Origin: Actinomycetes bacterium
GTDB lineage: Bacteria; Actinomycetota; Actinomycetes; Propionibacteriales; Nocardioidaceae
Length of the DNA: 64,000 nt
Assembly (NCBI GenBank): GCA_023460975.1
Contig: JAEWOG010000011.1
Coordinates: 190,368 to 254,367, forward strand
Reading direction: 5' to 3'
The position numbers and the translations under genes are program-made. The notes beneath the pieces are model-generated. The model was given only the letters and a program-made list of their open reading frames with translations. It did no database searches and was not told the origin of the DNA. Positions within the stretch are counted from its first letter, which is position 1. Each line of letters starts with the position of its first letter. Positions 25,424 through 34,780 of the stretch are shown here, piece after piece.

Positions 25424-26926
25424 CTACGAGCAGGCCGGAGCGTCCGGCAGCGGAGCGGGCACGCCCACGGCCGGCATCCCGAGCCCCACTCCCTTGCTGG
25501 GGGCGGGATCGGACGTCCGACGCTCCCACGCGTCGCCGGCGCGGGTGCGGCGCAGCGACAACACGGGGCCGTCCGCGATCAGGTGGTGCGGCGCCGCCTT
25601 GGTGATCTGCACGGTGACCATGTCCCCGGGACGGACCGCGTCGCCCTCGACCTCGGAGAAGTCGGGCGAGAAGTGCACGAGCCGGTTGTCGGGGCCGCGG
25701 CCGGACAGCCGAGCGGTGGCGCCGTCCTTGCGGCCCTCCCCCTCGGACACCATGAGCTCGACCGTCGCGCCGATGCGCGCCTTGTTCTCATCCCAGCTGA
25801 TCTCCTCCACCAGCGCGACGAGACGCTGGTAGCGGTCCTTGACCACCTCGGGCGCGATCTGGTCCGGCATCGTCGCCGCCGGGGTTCCGGGGCGGATCGA
25901 GTACTGGAAGGTGTACGCCTGCGCGAAGCGCGCCTCACGGACCACCTTGAGCGTCTCCAAGAAGTCCTCCTCCGTCTCACCGGGGAAGCCAACGATGATG
26001 TCGGTGGAGATCGCCGCGTCGGGCATGGCCTCGCGCACGCGCTCGAGGATGCCGAGGAACTTCTTCTGGCGGTACGAACGGCGCATCGCCTTGAGCACGA
26101 CGTCGGAGCCCGACTGCAGCGGCATGTGCAGCTGCGGCATCACGTTGGGGGTCGTGGCCATCGCCTCGATGACGTCGTCGGTGAACTCGGCGGGGTGCGG
26201 GCTGGTGAAGCGCACGCGCTCCAGGCCCTCGATCTCGCCGCAGGCCCTCAGCAGCTTGGAGAACGCCTGCCGGTCGCCGAACTCCACGCCGTACGCGTTG
26301 ACGTTCTGGCCGAGCAGGGTCACCTCCGTGACGCCCTCCGCGACCAGGGCGCGGATCTCGGCGAGGATGTCGCCGGGGCGGCGGTCGGTCTCCTTGCCGC
26401 GCAACGACGGGACGATGCAGAAGGTGCACGTGTTGTTGCAGCCGACCGAGATCGACACCCATGCGGCGTACGCGGAGTCGCGCTTGGTGGGCAGCGTGGA
26501 GGGGAAGACCGACAGCGACTCGAGGATCTCGACCTGCGCCGCCTCCTGCGAGCGGGCGCGGTCCAGCAGCGCGGGCAACGAGCCGATGTTGTGCGTCCCG
26601 AAGACGACGTCGACCCAGGGGGCCTTCTTGACGATCGTGTCCCGGTCCTTCTGCGCCATGCAGCCGCCGACTGCAATCTGCAGGTCGGGCTTCTTGGCCT
26701 TGACCGGCGCGAGGTGGCCGAGGTTGCCGTACAACTTGTTGTCCGCGTTCTCGCGCACCGCGCACGTGTTGAACACGACGACGTCCGCCTGCTCGCCCTC
26801 GGGGGCCGCGACGTAGCCGGCGTCCTCCAGCAACCCCGTCAATCGCTCGGAGTCGTGAACATTCATCTGGCACCCGTAAGTCTTGACCTCGTAGGTGCGC
26901 GGCTGGGTGGCGAGTGTTTCAGTCAT
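25424..26926 (-). CDS. miaB: tRNA-2-methylthio-N6-dimethylallyladenosine synthase
   Basis: A 500-residue radical-SAM methylthiotransferase that forms ms2i6A37 after MiaA. The N-terminal UPF0004 domain supplies cysteines (TYGCQMN, NTCAVR, GGCMAQ). The radical-SAM cluster motif is CNNTCTFC, and a TRAM domain follows near residues 375-450. ATG 26926 (MTETLATQPRTYEVKTYGCQM) is used. A -10-like TACCCT lies nine bases upstream. Confidence 0.97.
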   Translation of the reverse strand: MTETLATQPRTYEVKTYGCQMNVHDSERLTGLLEDAGYVAAPEGEQADVVVFNTCAVRENADNKLYGNLGHLAPVKAKKPDLQIAVGGCMAQKDRDTIVKKAPWVDVVFGTHNIGSLPALLDRARSQEAAQVEILESLSVFPSTLPTKRDSAYAAWVSISVGCNNTCTFCIVPSLRGKETDRRPGDILAEIRALVAEGVTEVTLLGQNVNAYGVEFGDRQAFSKLLRACGEIEGLERVRFTSPHPAEFTDDVIEAMATTPNVMPQLHMPLQSGSDVVLKAMRRSYRQKKFLGILERVREAMPDAAISTDIIVGFPGETEEDFLETLKVVREARFAQAYTFQYSIRPGTPAATMPDQIAPEVVKDRYQRLVALVEEISWDENKARIGATVELMVSEGEGRKDGATARLSGRGPDNRLVHFSPDFSEVEGDAVRPGDMVTVQITKAAPHHLIADGPVLSLRRTRAGDAWERRTSDPAPSKGVGLGMPAVGVPAPLPDAPACS

Positions 26927-27035
26927 GACCTGCTCAGGGTACGGCGATGGAGGGCACATCGCAGAACCCGACCGCGCGGTCGGCAAGACTGCCCCACACT
27001 GGCGGCTCGCGCCGCTCACCCACGAGAGGTCACTC

Positions 27036-28067
27036 ATGAGATCGAACATCCCGTCGGCCATCACCATCCTGCTCCCGTCCGTGTTCTTCGGCGCCGTCGT
27101 GTCGCCGCCACCGGCATCGGGGGCCGAGATGTGCGATGGGAAGCCGGCCACGATCGTGGGCACGTCGGAGACCGTCGTCGGCACGGAAGGCCCCGACCGG
27201 ATCATCACTGGCTCCGCGACGTCGGTGGTGGGCGGCGGCGGCCCAGACGTCATCTGCGTCACGGGAGACTCCGGGACCGTCGCCATCGATGCGCCCGGCG
27301 GGTGGGTGCACCTGAGCCGGTCGGGAGCATACGAGATCGACAACTCGCGGGGGACCGTGAAGATCGACGGTGAAGTGCGCGTGCAGGCCACCTCTGCGCT
27401 GGCATTCAACGTCAGCGCGGCCAGGGTGCCGAGCCTGTCGTACGTGGGCTCCGACGACGAGGACTTCCTGCTCGTGGAAGCGCTCGAGGGTGCCACCACG
27501 TACGCCATCGACCTCGGCGGCGGCGCCGACTCGCTGTACATCTCGCCCGCCCCGGCGGCGGGCTCCAGCGTGGTCGGCGGCGACGGCCCGGACTTCCTGG
27601 TCACAGCCACCGGATCGGGGGCCCTGGCTCTGGACGTGCGCAAGGACGAACTGGTGCACCGTCAGCCGGCCGGCGACGCACGCTCCCACCTCGCCAGCTT
27701 CCAGCACATCCAACTCGTCGCGCCACGCGTCCGGTACCGCGGATCGGACCGGATGGACGCCATCGAGGCGACCGGCTGTCGCGTGGACATCGACGCTCGA
27801 GGTGGCAACGACACGGCGTGGCTCGGCCCGGACGTGGCGTTCAAGAACCGCTTCGAATGCGTCCCCCGCGCCACCATCAGGGGTGGGGCTGGCAACGACG
27901 TCCTGCGCGGCGGGCCCGGCCCCGACCGGATCCTGGGCGGCTCTGGCAACGACGAGTTGATGGGGCGCGACGGCCGCGACGTACTTCTCGGTGGGCCCGG
28001 CCGCGACCGCGCAGATGGCGGCAAGGGCCACGACCGATGCGTGGCGGAGCGCGTGCGCGGCTGCTGA
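27036..28067 (+). CDS. Secreted RTX-like (hemolysin-type calcium-binding repeat) protein
   Basis: A 343-residue exported protein with a signal peptide (MRSNIPSAITILLPSVFFGAVVSPPPASGA). A beta-rich middle region is followed by glycine/aspartate nonapeptide-like repeats at about 290-335 (GGAGNDVLRGGPGPDRILGG, GNDELMGRDGRDVLLGGPGRD). Such repeats bind Ca2+ in RTX proteins. No protease, lipase or type I secretion gene is nearby, so the role is unknown. ATG 27036 follows GAGAGG; the gene is divergent from miaB across 109 bp. Confidence 0.8.
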   Translation: MRSNIPSAITILLPSVFFGAVVSPPPASGAEMCDGKPATIVGTSETVVGTEGPDRIITGSATSVVGGGGPDVICVTGDSGTVAIDAPGGWVHLSRSGAYEIDNSRGTVKIDGEVRVQATSALAFNVSAARVPSLSYVGSDDEDFLLVEALEGATTYAIDLGGGADSLYISPAPAAGSSVVGGDGPDFLVTATGSGALALDVRKDELVHRQPAGDARSHLASFQHIQLVAPRVRYRGSDRMDAIEATGCRVDIDARGGNDTAWLGPDVAFKNRFECVPRATIRGGAGNDVLRGGPGPDRILGGSGNDELMGRDGRDVLLGGPGRDRADGGKGHDRCVAERVRGC

Positions 28068-28164
28068 GCCTGATCCGTACGGATGGGTCACGCCCGCATA
28101 ACAGTGGCCCGCAATGACCATGCAAACGTGGCCCCGGGCGGCTAGATGAGGCTAGGTTGCCTGC

Positions 28165-28935
28165 ATGGCTGCCACTGACCAGAGCCCCGCGACCGGATCG
28201 GACGACCTTGTCGTCCTGAGTGCGGTCAACAAGCACTTCGGCCAGATGCATGCCCTCAAGGACATCAATCTCACCGTCAAGCGCGGCGAGGTCGTGGTCG
28301 TCATCGGGCCGTCCGGGTCGGGCAAGTCGACGCTGTGCCGGACCATCAACCGCCTCGAAACCATCGACTCCGGCACGATCACGCTGGACGGGCAGCCGCT
28401 CCCGGCCGAGGGCAAGGCCCTGGCCGCGCTGCGCGCCGAGGTCGGGATGGTCTTCCAGAGCTTCAACCTCTTCGCCCACAAGACGATCCTCGAGAACGTG
28501 ATGCTGGGGCCCATCAAGGTCCGCAAGCTGTCCAAGGCCGAGGCCGAGAAGACGGCCCGCGACCTCTTGGAGCGCGTCGGCGTGGGGCACCAGGCGGAGA
28601 AGTACCCCGCCCAACTCTCCGGAGGGCAGCAGCAGCGCGTCGCGATCGCGCGCGCCCTGGCGATGGACCCGAAGGTGATGCTCTTCGACGAGCCCACCTC
28701 CGCCCTGGACCCGGAGATGATCAAGGAGGTCCTCGACGTCATGGTCCGTCTCGCAGAGCGCGGGATGACGATGGTCGTGGTGACCCACGAGATGGGCTTC
28801 GCCCGTACGGCCGCCGACCGCGTGGTCTTCATGGCCGACGGAGCGATCGTCGAGGAGAACACCCCCGAGGAGTTCTTCACCCATCCCAGCAGCGACCGCG
28901 CCAAGGACTTCCTCGGCAAGATCCTCAAGCACTGA
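28165..28935 (+). CDS. gluA: Glutamate ABC transporter ATP-binding protein
   Basis: A 256-residue ATPase of a polar amino acid ABC importer. Walker A is GPSGSGKST, the signature is LSGGQQQR, and Walker B is VMLFDEPTSALDP. The order gluA-gluB-gluC-gluD matches the Corynebacterium and Streptomyces glutamate system. The start is ATG 28165 with TAGGTT (28153-28158) exactly six bases upstream, so the operon mRNA is probably leaderless. Glutamate is inferred from gene order and homology. Confidence 0.94.
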   Translation: MAATDQSPATGSDDLVVLSAVNKHFGQMHALKDINLTVKRGEVVVVIGPSGSGKSTLCRTINRLETIDSGTITLDGQPLPAEGKALAALRAEVGMVFQSFNLFAHKTILENVMLGPIKVRKLSKAEAEKTARDLLERVGVGHQAEKYPAQLSGGQQQRVAIARALAMDPKVMLFDEPTSALDPEMIKEVLDVMVRLAERGMTMVVVTHEMGFARTAADRVVFMADGAIVEENTPEEFFTHPSSDRAKDFLGKILKH

Positions 28936-29008
28936 GCGTGCTTGTCGCACAACGACACATCCCCAGAAACCCACCACCGGCTCGGGCCGCGAACCAAGGA
29001 GAGCAAGG

Positions 29009-29899
29009 ATGAAATTCACCAGGTTGAAGGCAGTAGTTGCGATTGCGGGTCTGACGCTGGCCCTGGGAGCCTGCGGTGACGCCGGGAGCGACGACGAGGG
29101 CGTCGACGTCGACGTCGCCGAGAACGCGGCCGACGAGTTCGACGACGGCACCCGGATGAAGGAGCTGGCCGAGGCCGGCACCATCAAGGTCGGCGTCAAG
29201 TACGACCAGCCCGGCCTGGGCTTCAAGGACGCGGCCGAGGACATGCCCGCGGGCTTCGACATCGAGATGGCCAAGATCCTGGTGGCCAGCCTCGGCATCG
29301 ACCCCGAGGACACCTCCAAGGTGCAGTACGTCGAGACCATCTCCGACAACCGCGAGCCGTTCCTCGAGGACGGCACCGTCGACATCGTGCTGGCCTCGTA
29401 CTCGATCACCGACGAGCGCCGCATGGTCGTCGGGCAGGCAGGTCCGTACATGGTCACCGGCCAGCAGCTGCTGGTGAAGGCCGACTCGAGCGTGGAGAGC
29501 ACCGCCGATCTGGCCGGCAAGGAAGTCTGCTCCGTGACGGGTTCGACCTCGCTGGACAACGTGAAGGCAGAGGGCATGAAGCCCGTCGGCTTCGACACCT
29601 ACTCCGAATGCGTCGAGAAGGTCCTCGACGGGACCGTGGAGGCCATGTCCACGGACGGCTCGATCCTGATGGGGTACGCCGCCCAGAACGAGGGTGACCT
29701 CAAGGTGGTGGGCGACGCGTTCTCCGAGGAGCGCATCGGTGTCGGCTACTCCAAGGACCGTCCGGAGATGTGCCAGTGGATCGTGGACACCCTGACGGAG
29801 GCGAACGAGGACGGCGACTGGGCCGCAGCGTTCGAGGCGACCTTGGGCAAGTCCGGCAGCGAGACGCCGGAGTTCCCCACGATGGACGCCTGTTCCTGA
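29009..29899 (+). CDS. gluB: Glutamate-binding lipoprotein of the ABC transporter
   Basis: A 296-residue periplasmic-type binding protein anchored as a lipoprotein: MKFTRLKAVVAIAGLTLALGACGD has a lipobox ending at C22. The mature part has TIKVGVKYDQPGLGF, SYSITDERRMVVGQAGPYM and KEVCSVTGSTSLDN, as in family 3 solute-binding proteins for glutamate. AAGGAG precedes ATG 29009. A strong hairpin separates it from gluC, which could raise its level over the permeases. Confidence 0.94.
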   Translation: MKFTRLKAVVAIAGLTLALGACGDAGSDDEGVDVDVAENAADEFDDGTRMKELAEAGTIKVGVKYDQPGLGFKDAAEDMPAGFDIEMAKILVASLGIDPEDTSKVQYVETISDNREPFLEDGTVDIVLASYSITDERRMVVGQAGPYMVTGQQLLVKADSSVESTADLAGKEVCSVTGSTSLDNVKAEGMKPVGFDTYSECVEKVLDGTVEAMSTDGSILMGYAAQNEGDLKVVGDAFSEERIGVGYSKDRPEMCQWIVDTLTEANEDGDWAAAFEATLGKSGSETPEFPTMDACS

Positions 29900-29916
29900 C
29901 CGACTGACGATTCTGC

Positions 29917-29947
29917 GCCGGCGGCCGCCGACCCAGCGGCCGCCGGC
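29917..29947 (+). terminator. Hairpin between gluB and gluC
   Basis: GCCGGCGGCCGC (29917-29928) and GCGGCCGCCGGC (29936-29947) form a perfect 12-bp, all-GC stem with a seven-base loop. It lies 18 bases after the gluB stop codon and 25 before the gluC start, with no U-tract. Partial termination or 3'-end protection of gluB mRNA is plausible. Confidence 0.7.
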
Positions 29948-29971
29948 ACCACCTTCGACGAGGGGAGTCAC

Positions 29972-30661
29972 GTGGAGGTCATCCTCGACAACCCCGACCT
30001 GGTCGCCAAGGCGTTCGGGTACACGGCGTTCCTGTTCCTGGTCTCGGGGTTCTTCTCCGTGATCGGCGGGACGCTTCTGGCCGCGTGCCGGGTCGGGCCC
30101 ATTTCCGTGCTGCGCACGGTGGGCACCGCGTACGTGACGATCGTGCGCAACACCCCGCTCGTCATGATCTTCATGTTCCTGCAGTACGGCGCGGGCAAGG
30201 TCTTCGACAGCCTGCGCTTCACGTGGGTGAGCATCCACATCGGCCCCTTCGACTTCACCTCGTTCTTCACGGCCGCCGTGGTGGCGCTGACGCTCTACAC
30301 GTCCGCCTTCGTGTGCGAGGCGCTGCGTTCGGGCGTCAATGCCGTGTCGATGGGACAGGCGGAGGCAGCGCGTGCGATCGGGCTCCCCTTCTCGGGCGTC
30401 CTGCTGCACGTCGTACTCCCCCAGGCGTTCCGCGCCAGCGTGCCGCCCCTGGCCAGCACCCTCATCGCACTGCTCAAGAACACCTCGGTCGCCGGCAGCT
30501 TCGGCGTCATCGAGGCTGCCGCCCAGATGAAGGCGTTCACCAATGACCATGCCGACGAACGGTGGGGCATCTTCCTGGCCTTCGCGATCATCTACATCGT
30601 CCTGGTCGAGGTTGTCTCCTTCGCCTCGATCCGGCTCGAGCGCCGTTGGAGGATCGCCTGA
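29972..30661 (+). CDS. gluC: Glutamate ABC transporter permease
   Basis: A 229-residue amino acid ABC permease with about five membrane helices. The ATPase-coupling EAA-type loop is EALRSGVNAVSMGQAEAARAIGLPFSG, about residues 110-136. GTG 29972 follows GAGGGGAG. The stop codon overlaps the gluD start by one base (TGATG). Confidence 0.93.
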   Translation: MEVILDNPDLVAKAFGYTAFLFLVSGFFSVIGGTLLAACRVGPISVLRTVGTAYVTIVRNTPLVMIFMFLQYGAGKVFDSLRFTWVSIHIGPFDFTSFFTAAVVALTLYTSAFVCEALRSGVNAVSMGQAEAARAIGLPFSGVLLHVVLPQAFRASVPPLASTLIALLKNTSVAGSFGVIEAAAQMKAFTNDHADERWGIFLAFAIIYIVLVEVVSFASIRLERRWRIA

Positions 30662-31527
30662 TGTCCGCCTCAGTCCTCTTTGACACCCCGGGCCCCAAGA
30701 CCCGGGCGCGGCACCGTACGTACACGATCCTCACCGCTGTGGCGCTCGCCGCCCTGGTCGTCTTCGCCCTGTACCGGCTCAACGAGACGGGCCAGTTCGC
30801 GTACGAGAAGTGGGAGCCGTTCCTGACGCCCCGCTACATCGAGGCGATCCTCGTCGACGGGTTGCTGACCACCTTGCAGATGGCGTTCTTCGCCATCATC
30901 GCGGCGGTGACCTTCGGGCTGGCGTTCGGCATCGGCAAGCTGTCCGACCACGCGTGGGTTCGGTGGCCGTGCTGGCTGGTCGTGGAGTTCTTCCGCGCCG
31001 TGCCCGTCATCCTGCTCATGGTCTTCTGCTTCTACGCCATCTTCAGCTCGGTGGACCCGATCTCGAGCCGGGCCTTCTGGTCGGTGGTCCTCGCGCTGAC
31101 GCTCTACAACGGCGCCGTGCTGGCCGAGGTCTTCCGGGCGGGCATCCTCGCGGTGCCCTCGGGCCAAGCCGAGGCCGCGTACGCGATCGGCATGCGCAAG
31201 ACGCAGGTGATGATGCAGGTGCTGCTTCCCCAAGCAGTCAAGATCATGATCCCGGCCCTGATCAGCCAGTGCGTCGTGGCGCTGAAGGACACGAGCCTCG
31301 GCTACGTCATCACCGGCGTGGGTCTGACGCGCATCGCCAAGCAGATCTTCCCGCAGTTCCAGAACCACGTGCCGACGATCATCGTGATCAGCGTGATCTA
31401 CATCGTGGTCAACCTGCTCCTGACTTGGCTGGCCACCAAGCTCCAGCAGCGCTGGGTCGGGGAGAAGAAGATCATCACGCCCACGGCGTTCGGCGCGGCC
31501 GGAGACCAAGCCGGCAAGCAGGTCTGA
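30661..31527 (+). CDS. gluD: Glutamate ABC transporter permease
   Basis: A 288-residue permease with a longer N-terminal cytoplasmic stretch than GluC. The coupling loop is EVFRAGILAVPSGQAEAAYAIGMRKTQ. ATG 30661 overlaps the gluC stop codon, so translation is coupled. The C-terminal tail is polar (RWVGEKKIITPTAFGAAGDQAGKQV). A palindromic repeat array follows 25 bases after the stop codon. Confidence 0.93.
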   Translation: MSASVLFDTPGPKTRARHRTYTILTAVALAALVVFALYRLNETGQFAYEKWEPFLTPRYIEAILVDGLLTTLQMAFFAIIAAVTFGLAFGIGKLSDHAWVRWPCWLVVEFFRAVPVILLMVFCFYAIFSSVDPISSRAFWSVVLALTLYNGAVLAEVFRAGILAVPSGQAEAAYAIGMRKTQVMMQVLLPQAVKIMIPALISQCVVALKDTSLGYVITGVGLTRIAKQIFPQFQNHVPTIIVISVIYIVVNLLLTWLATKLQQRWVGEKKIITPTAFGAAGDQAGKQV

Positions 31528-31552
31528 TCGCCACTCCCGCTCCGCCCGTCCG

Positions 31553-31749
31553 TTGGTCGAGCCTGTCGAGACCCTCCGGTGGTCGAGCCTGTCGAGACCG
31601 TCCGCCCGTCGAGACCGTCCGTTGGTCGAGCCTGTCGAGACCATCCGTTGGTCGAGCCTGTCGAGACCTGGTTTCGACAAGCTCAACCAGCGGGTCGAGG
31701 TTTCGACAGGCTCAACCAGCGGGTCGTGGTTTCGACAAGCTCAACCAGC
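31553..31749. repeat. Short palindromic repeat array, GGTYGAGCYTGTCGARACC family
   Basis: Four full forward copies of GGTCGAGCCTGTCGAGACC end at 31573, 31599, 31642 and 31668, with a truncated copy at 31606-31616. Three inverted copies of GGTTTCGACARGCTCAACCAG lie at 31670-31690, 31699-31719 and 31728-31748. Forward and inverted sets can pair as a long hairpin. It occupies most of the 287-bp gap between gluD and the MarR gene and belongs to the same family as the array at 63463-64000. Confidence 0.92.
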
Positions 31750-31772
31750 GGGGTGTGCGCCCACCGCCATTG

Positions 31773-31786
31773 TCTCGATGTCAAGA
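31773..31786 (+). promoter_or_regulatory. Candidate MarR-type operator
   Basis: TCTCGATGTCAAGA is a 14-bp near-perfect palindrome (one mismatch), 28 bp before the MarR gene start. Its size and position fit autorepression by the adjacent regulator. Confidence 0.45.
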
Positions 31787-31814
31787 TTCTCGACCGTTCT
31801 GGCACACTGGTGCC

Positions 31815-32300
31815 ATGCGCGATGAGGTGGACGACCTGGTCGAGGCGTGGGCGCGGGAGCGCAGCGACCTCGACCTCGCTCCCGTGGAGGTGTTCTCCCG
31901 CATCAGCCGGCTCTCCCGGCACCTCGATCTCGCCCGCCGCGACGCCTTCACCGCCCACCACATCGAGTCCTGGGAGTTCGACGTCCTCGCGGCGCTGCGG
32001 CGCGCGGGTGACCCGTACGAGCTCTCCCCGGGCAAGCTGCTGCGCGAAACCCTGGTGACCAGCGGGACCATGACCAACCGAGTGGACCGCCTTGCCGCCC
32101 GGGGATTCGTGGAGCGCCTCCCCGACCCGCACGACCGGCGCGGCGTGCTCGTACGGCTCACCGCTGAGGGCAAGGACGCCGTGGACGGCGCCTTCACCGC
32201 ACTCCTCGCCGCTGAGGCCGAGATCCTCGGCGACCTGGACGAGAGCCAACGCCGCCAGCTGGCGCACCTGCTGCGCACCCTGCTGACACCGTTCAGCTGA
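31815..32300 (+). CDS. MarR-family transcriptional regulator
   Basis: A 161-residue regulator with a winged helix-turn-helix: FDVLAALRRAG, SPGKLLRETLVTSGTMTNRVDRLAARGFVERLPDPHDRRGVLVRLTAEG. It probably binds DNA as a dimer and responds to a small ligand. The target is not known; the TCTCGATGTCAAGA palindrome just upstream suggests self-regulation. ATG 31815 is preceded by no clear ribosome site. Confidence 0.9.
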   Translation: MRDEVDDLVEAWARERSDLDLAPVEVFSRISRLSRHLDLARRDAFTAHHIESWEFDVLAALRRAGDPYELSPGKLLRETLVTSGTMTNRVDRLAARGFVERLPDPHDRRGVLVRLTAEGKDAVDGAFTALLAAEAEILGDLDESQRRQLAHLLRTLLTPFS

Positions 32301-32374
32301 TTTCGGACAACGCCTCCCCCGAACGCTGGGACCCGCTAGGTTCAGCGCCATCGTTTCCAGGGGGAAGGCCAACG

Positions 32375-34689
32375 ATGTCTCGGATCCGTACCACCATGTC
32401 CGCACGCCTGATGTGCGCCGCGCTGCTCGCCGCCACCGTCGCGGGCACCGCGCCTGCCACCGCGGTGGACAGCGAGGAGCGAGCATCCGTCACGGCGACG
32501 AGCGGTGACGCCCAGATGCTGAGCGAACCGGCGCAGGGTCGTGCGGCACTGCGTGCACTCGGGGACGACCTCAGCGCCGCGGCCGCCCTCAACAACACGA
32601 CGCCCAAGGAGCTCTCGAGGCTCCTGCGCGAGGACGACACCATGTGGCTGGACCGCGCGGGACGCCTGTACGCGGTCGACCCGGCCCCGGCTCCCCTGCC
32701 AGAGGCGACAGCCCCCGTCGAGCCCCCTGTGGGGAACAACGTGGCGAGTATCGACGACGTGGGGCAGATGCACTCCAAGCCTGGCGCCCCCACACGATCT
32801 ATCTGGACTTCGACGGCTACACCCTGCCCGCCTCATCCACGTGGGTCATCCACGGGGACGCCTCGGCAGGCACGCTGGGTGGCTGGGACCTCGCCGGAGA
32901 TGGACCCGTGGTCAGCGCCGTCGACGCGATCATGATGCTCCTGACGTATGAGTACGTCAGGTCGTACTTCTCAGCCTTCGACGTCGACGTCACGACCGAA
33001 AGCCCCACGGGGACCTGGAGCGGTTCGCACGTGGCGTTTGTCCAGGACGACGGGCTTCACAACGCCCTGTGCAGCCAGCAATGCGGCGGGATCGCGTACC
33101 TCAATGCGTGGGGCACTGACACCGCGCCCAGGCCAGCCTTCGTTTTCCCTGGCTCCCTGCAAGGCCTCGCCAAGAACGTCGGCGACGTCGCCGCCCATGA
33201 GATCGGGCACAACTTCGGGCTATACCACGACGGGACCTCAAGCCAGGAGTACTACCCGGGCCATGCCCCGTGGGCTCCCATCATGGGAACCAGCTACACC
33301 GAACCCGTGGTCCAGTGGAGCCACGGTACGTACTCCGACGCCAGCCGCCCGGATCAGGACGACGTCGCCCTGATCGCGGCCAAGGCCGGTCTCACCACCG
33401 ACGAGACCTCCGAACACAGAGAACACGCTTCCTCGCCCGTGCCGTTGGCCTACATCACCACGCGCGAGGACGTGGACATGTGGAACATCGGCCGGTGCTC
33501 TGGGGACGTGTCGGTGAAGGCATACACCGACGGGTACGGCCAGAGCCTCGACGTCGACCTTCAACTCTTCAACGCTGCCGGCACCTGGTTGGCCGGAGTC
33601 AATCCCCCCGTGGAGAAGAACAGCGCGAACAGCGCGTTTGGCATGAGCGCCGAGTGGGCGGGCCAACTCAACGGCATCACCTACGTACGTATCAACGGCG
33701 CCGGCGCCGGCGACCCTCGCACGAGCTATGACGACTACGGCAGCATCGGGGGCTATCGCCTCGAGGTCACGGGCTGCGACACCAGCGTGATCCCGCCGGG
33801 GCCCGTGCGGAACATTCGCCCCACGTGGGACCTCGCTGCCAACGAAGTGGTCATCACGTGGGATGCGCCCCAGGCGCGCACTCCCACCACCTCCTACACG
33901 GTGCGTCTGGGATCGGTCGTCCGCACGGTGAGCGCGGACACTCGTCGGGTCACCTTCAGCGGCCTGCCCCGGGGCACCGCTCAGACCGTCACCATCCACG
34001 GCACCAGCACGGGCTCGGTCAATGGCGCCAGCGCGACTGCGCGCGTCCCCGTGCCCGCAGCGACGACGACCTCGCTGACGCCCGCGACGAGCGGATCCAC
34101 CGTCGCGTTGCACGCCCGGGTGTCCGGCACCGGCGAGGGTCCGGCCCCGACCGGGACGGTGGTGTTCCGCCTCGGTTCCATCGAGATCGCGCGCAGCGAG
34201 ATCGACGCCGCGGGCACCGCCAACGCCAGTGGCACGTTGCCGGTGGGGCGGCATGTGATCGCCGCGGAGTTCGTCCCCTCCACCGACCTGCTCCTGAGCT
34301 CCACCACGTCCGCGACGGTGAACATCACGGCGCCCGAGGGCGGGGTTCCTTCCCAGCCCACACCCACGCTCCCTGCGCCCGCGCCCGGCTCACGAGCGAC
34401 CTCGACCCTGACGATCTCGGCCCCCCGTACGGCTCGCCTCGGCACCCGACCGCGGCTCAAGATCCGCCTGAGCAGCCCCGGCCAGGCAGCCACCGGAACG
34501 CTCATCGTGAAGTACCGCGGCGTCTTCCGCACCTATCCCATCGCCGGTGACAGGGTCTCGTTGCGACTGCCGCAGCGGATCGGGCGCGTCCACCTCAAGC
34601 GCGGCAAGCTGCGACTCACCGTGACGTACGCGGGGTCGCCGACCGTCCAGGAGAGCCGCGCCAGGGCGACCATCCGCGTACGACGATGA
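32375..34689 (+). pseudogene. Secreted zinc metalloprotease interrupted by a 1-nt deletion
   Basis: The signal peptide and propeptide (MSRIRTTMSARLMCAALLAATVAG... to QMHSKPGAP) read in one frame. The catalytic domain (HTIYLDFDGYTLPASSTW, HEIGHNFGLYHD, MGTSY) and a Fn3/Ig-like tail ending TIRVRR read in the next. The break is the C5 run at 32787-32791. One added C would restore a continuous frame of about 770 residues that aligns with the paralogue at 34781 (LPGAGSAVFLDFDGF). It may be a true null allele, a phase-variable tract or a sequencing error. The first start is ATG 32375 behind GGGGGAAGG, with TAGGTT upstream at 32336. If unspliced, the downstream frame begins no later than 32644. Confidence 0.8.
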
Positions 34690-34780
34690 GCCCCGGCCCT
34701 GACGCTGTGGGTCAATGTCTCCAAAGTCCTGAGATCACCTCGCCACTCCCCTACGGTCGTGGACTGGGGGAAGGGGCACG

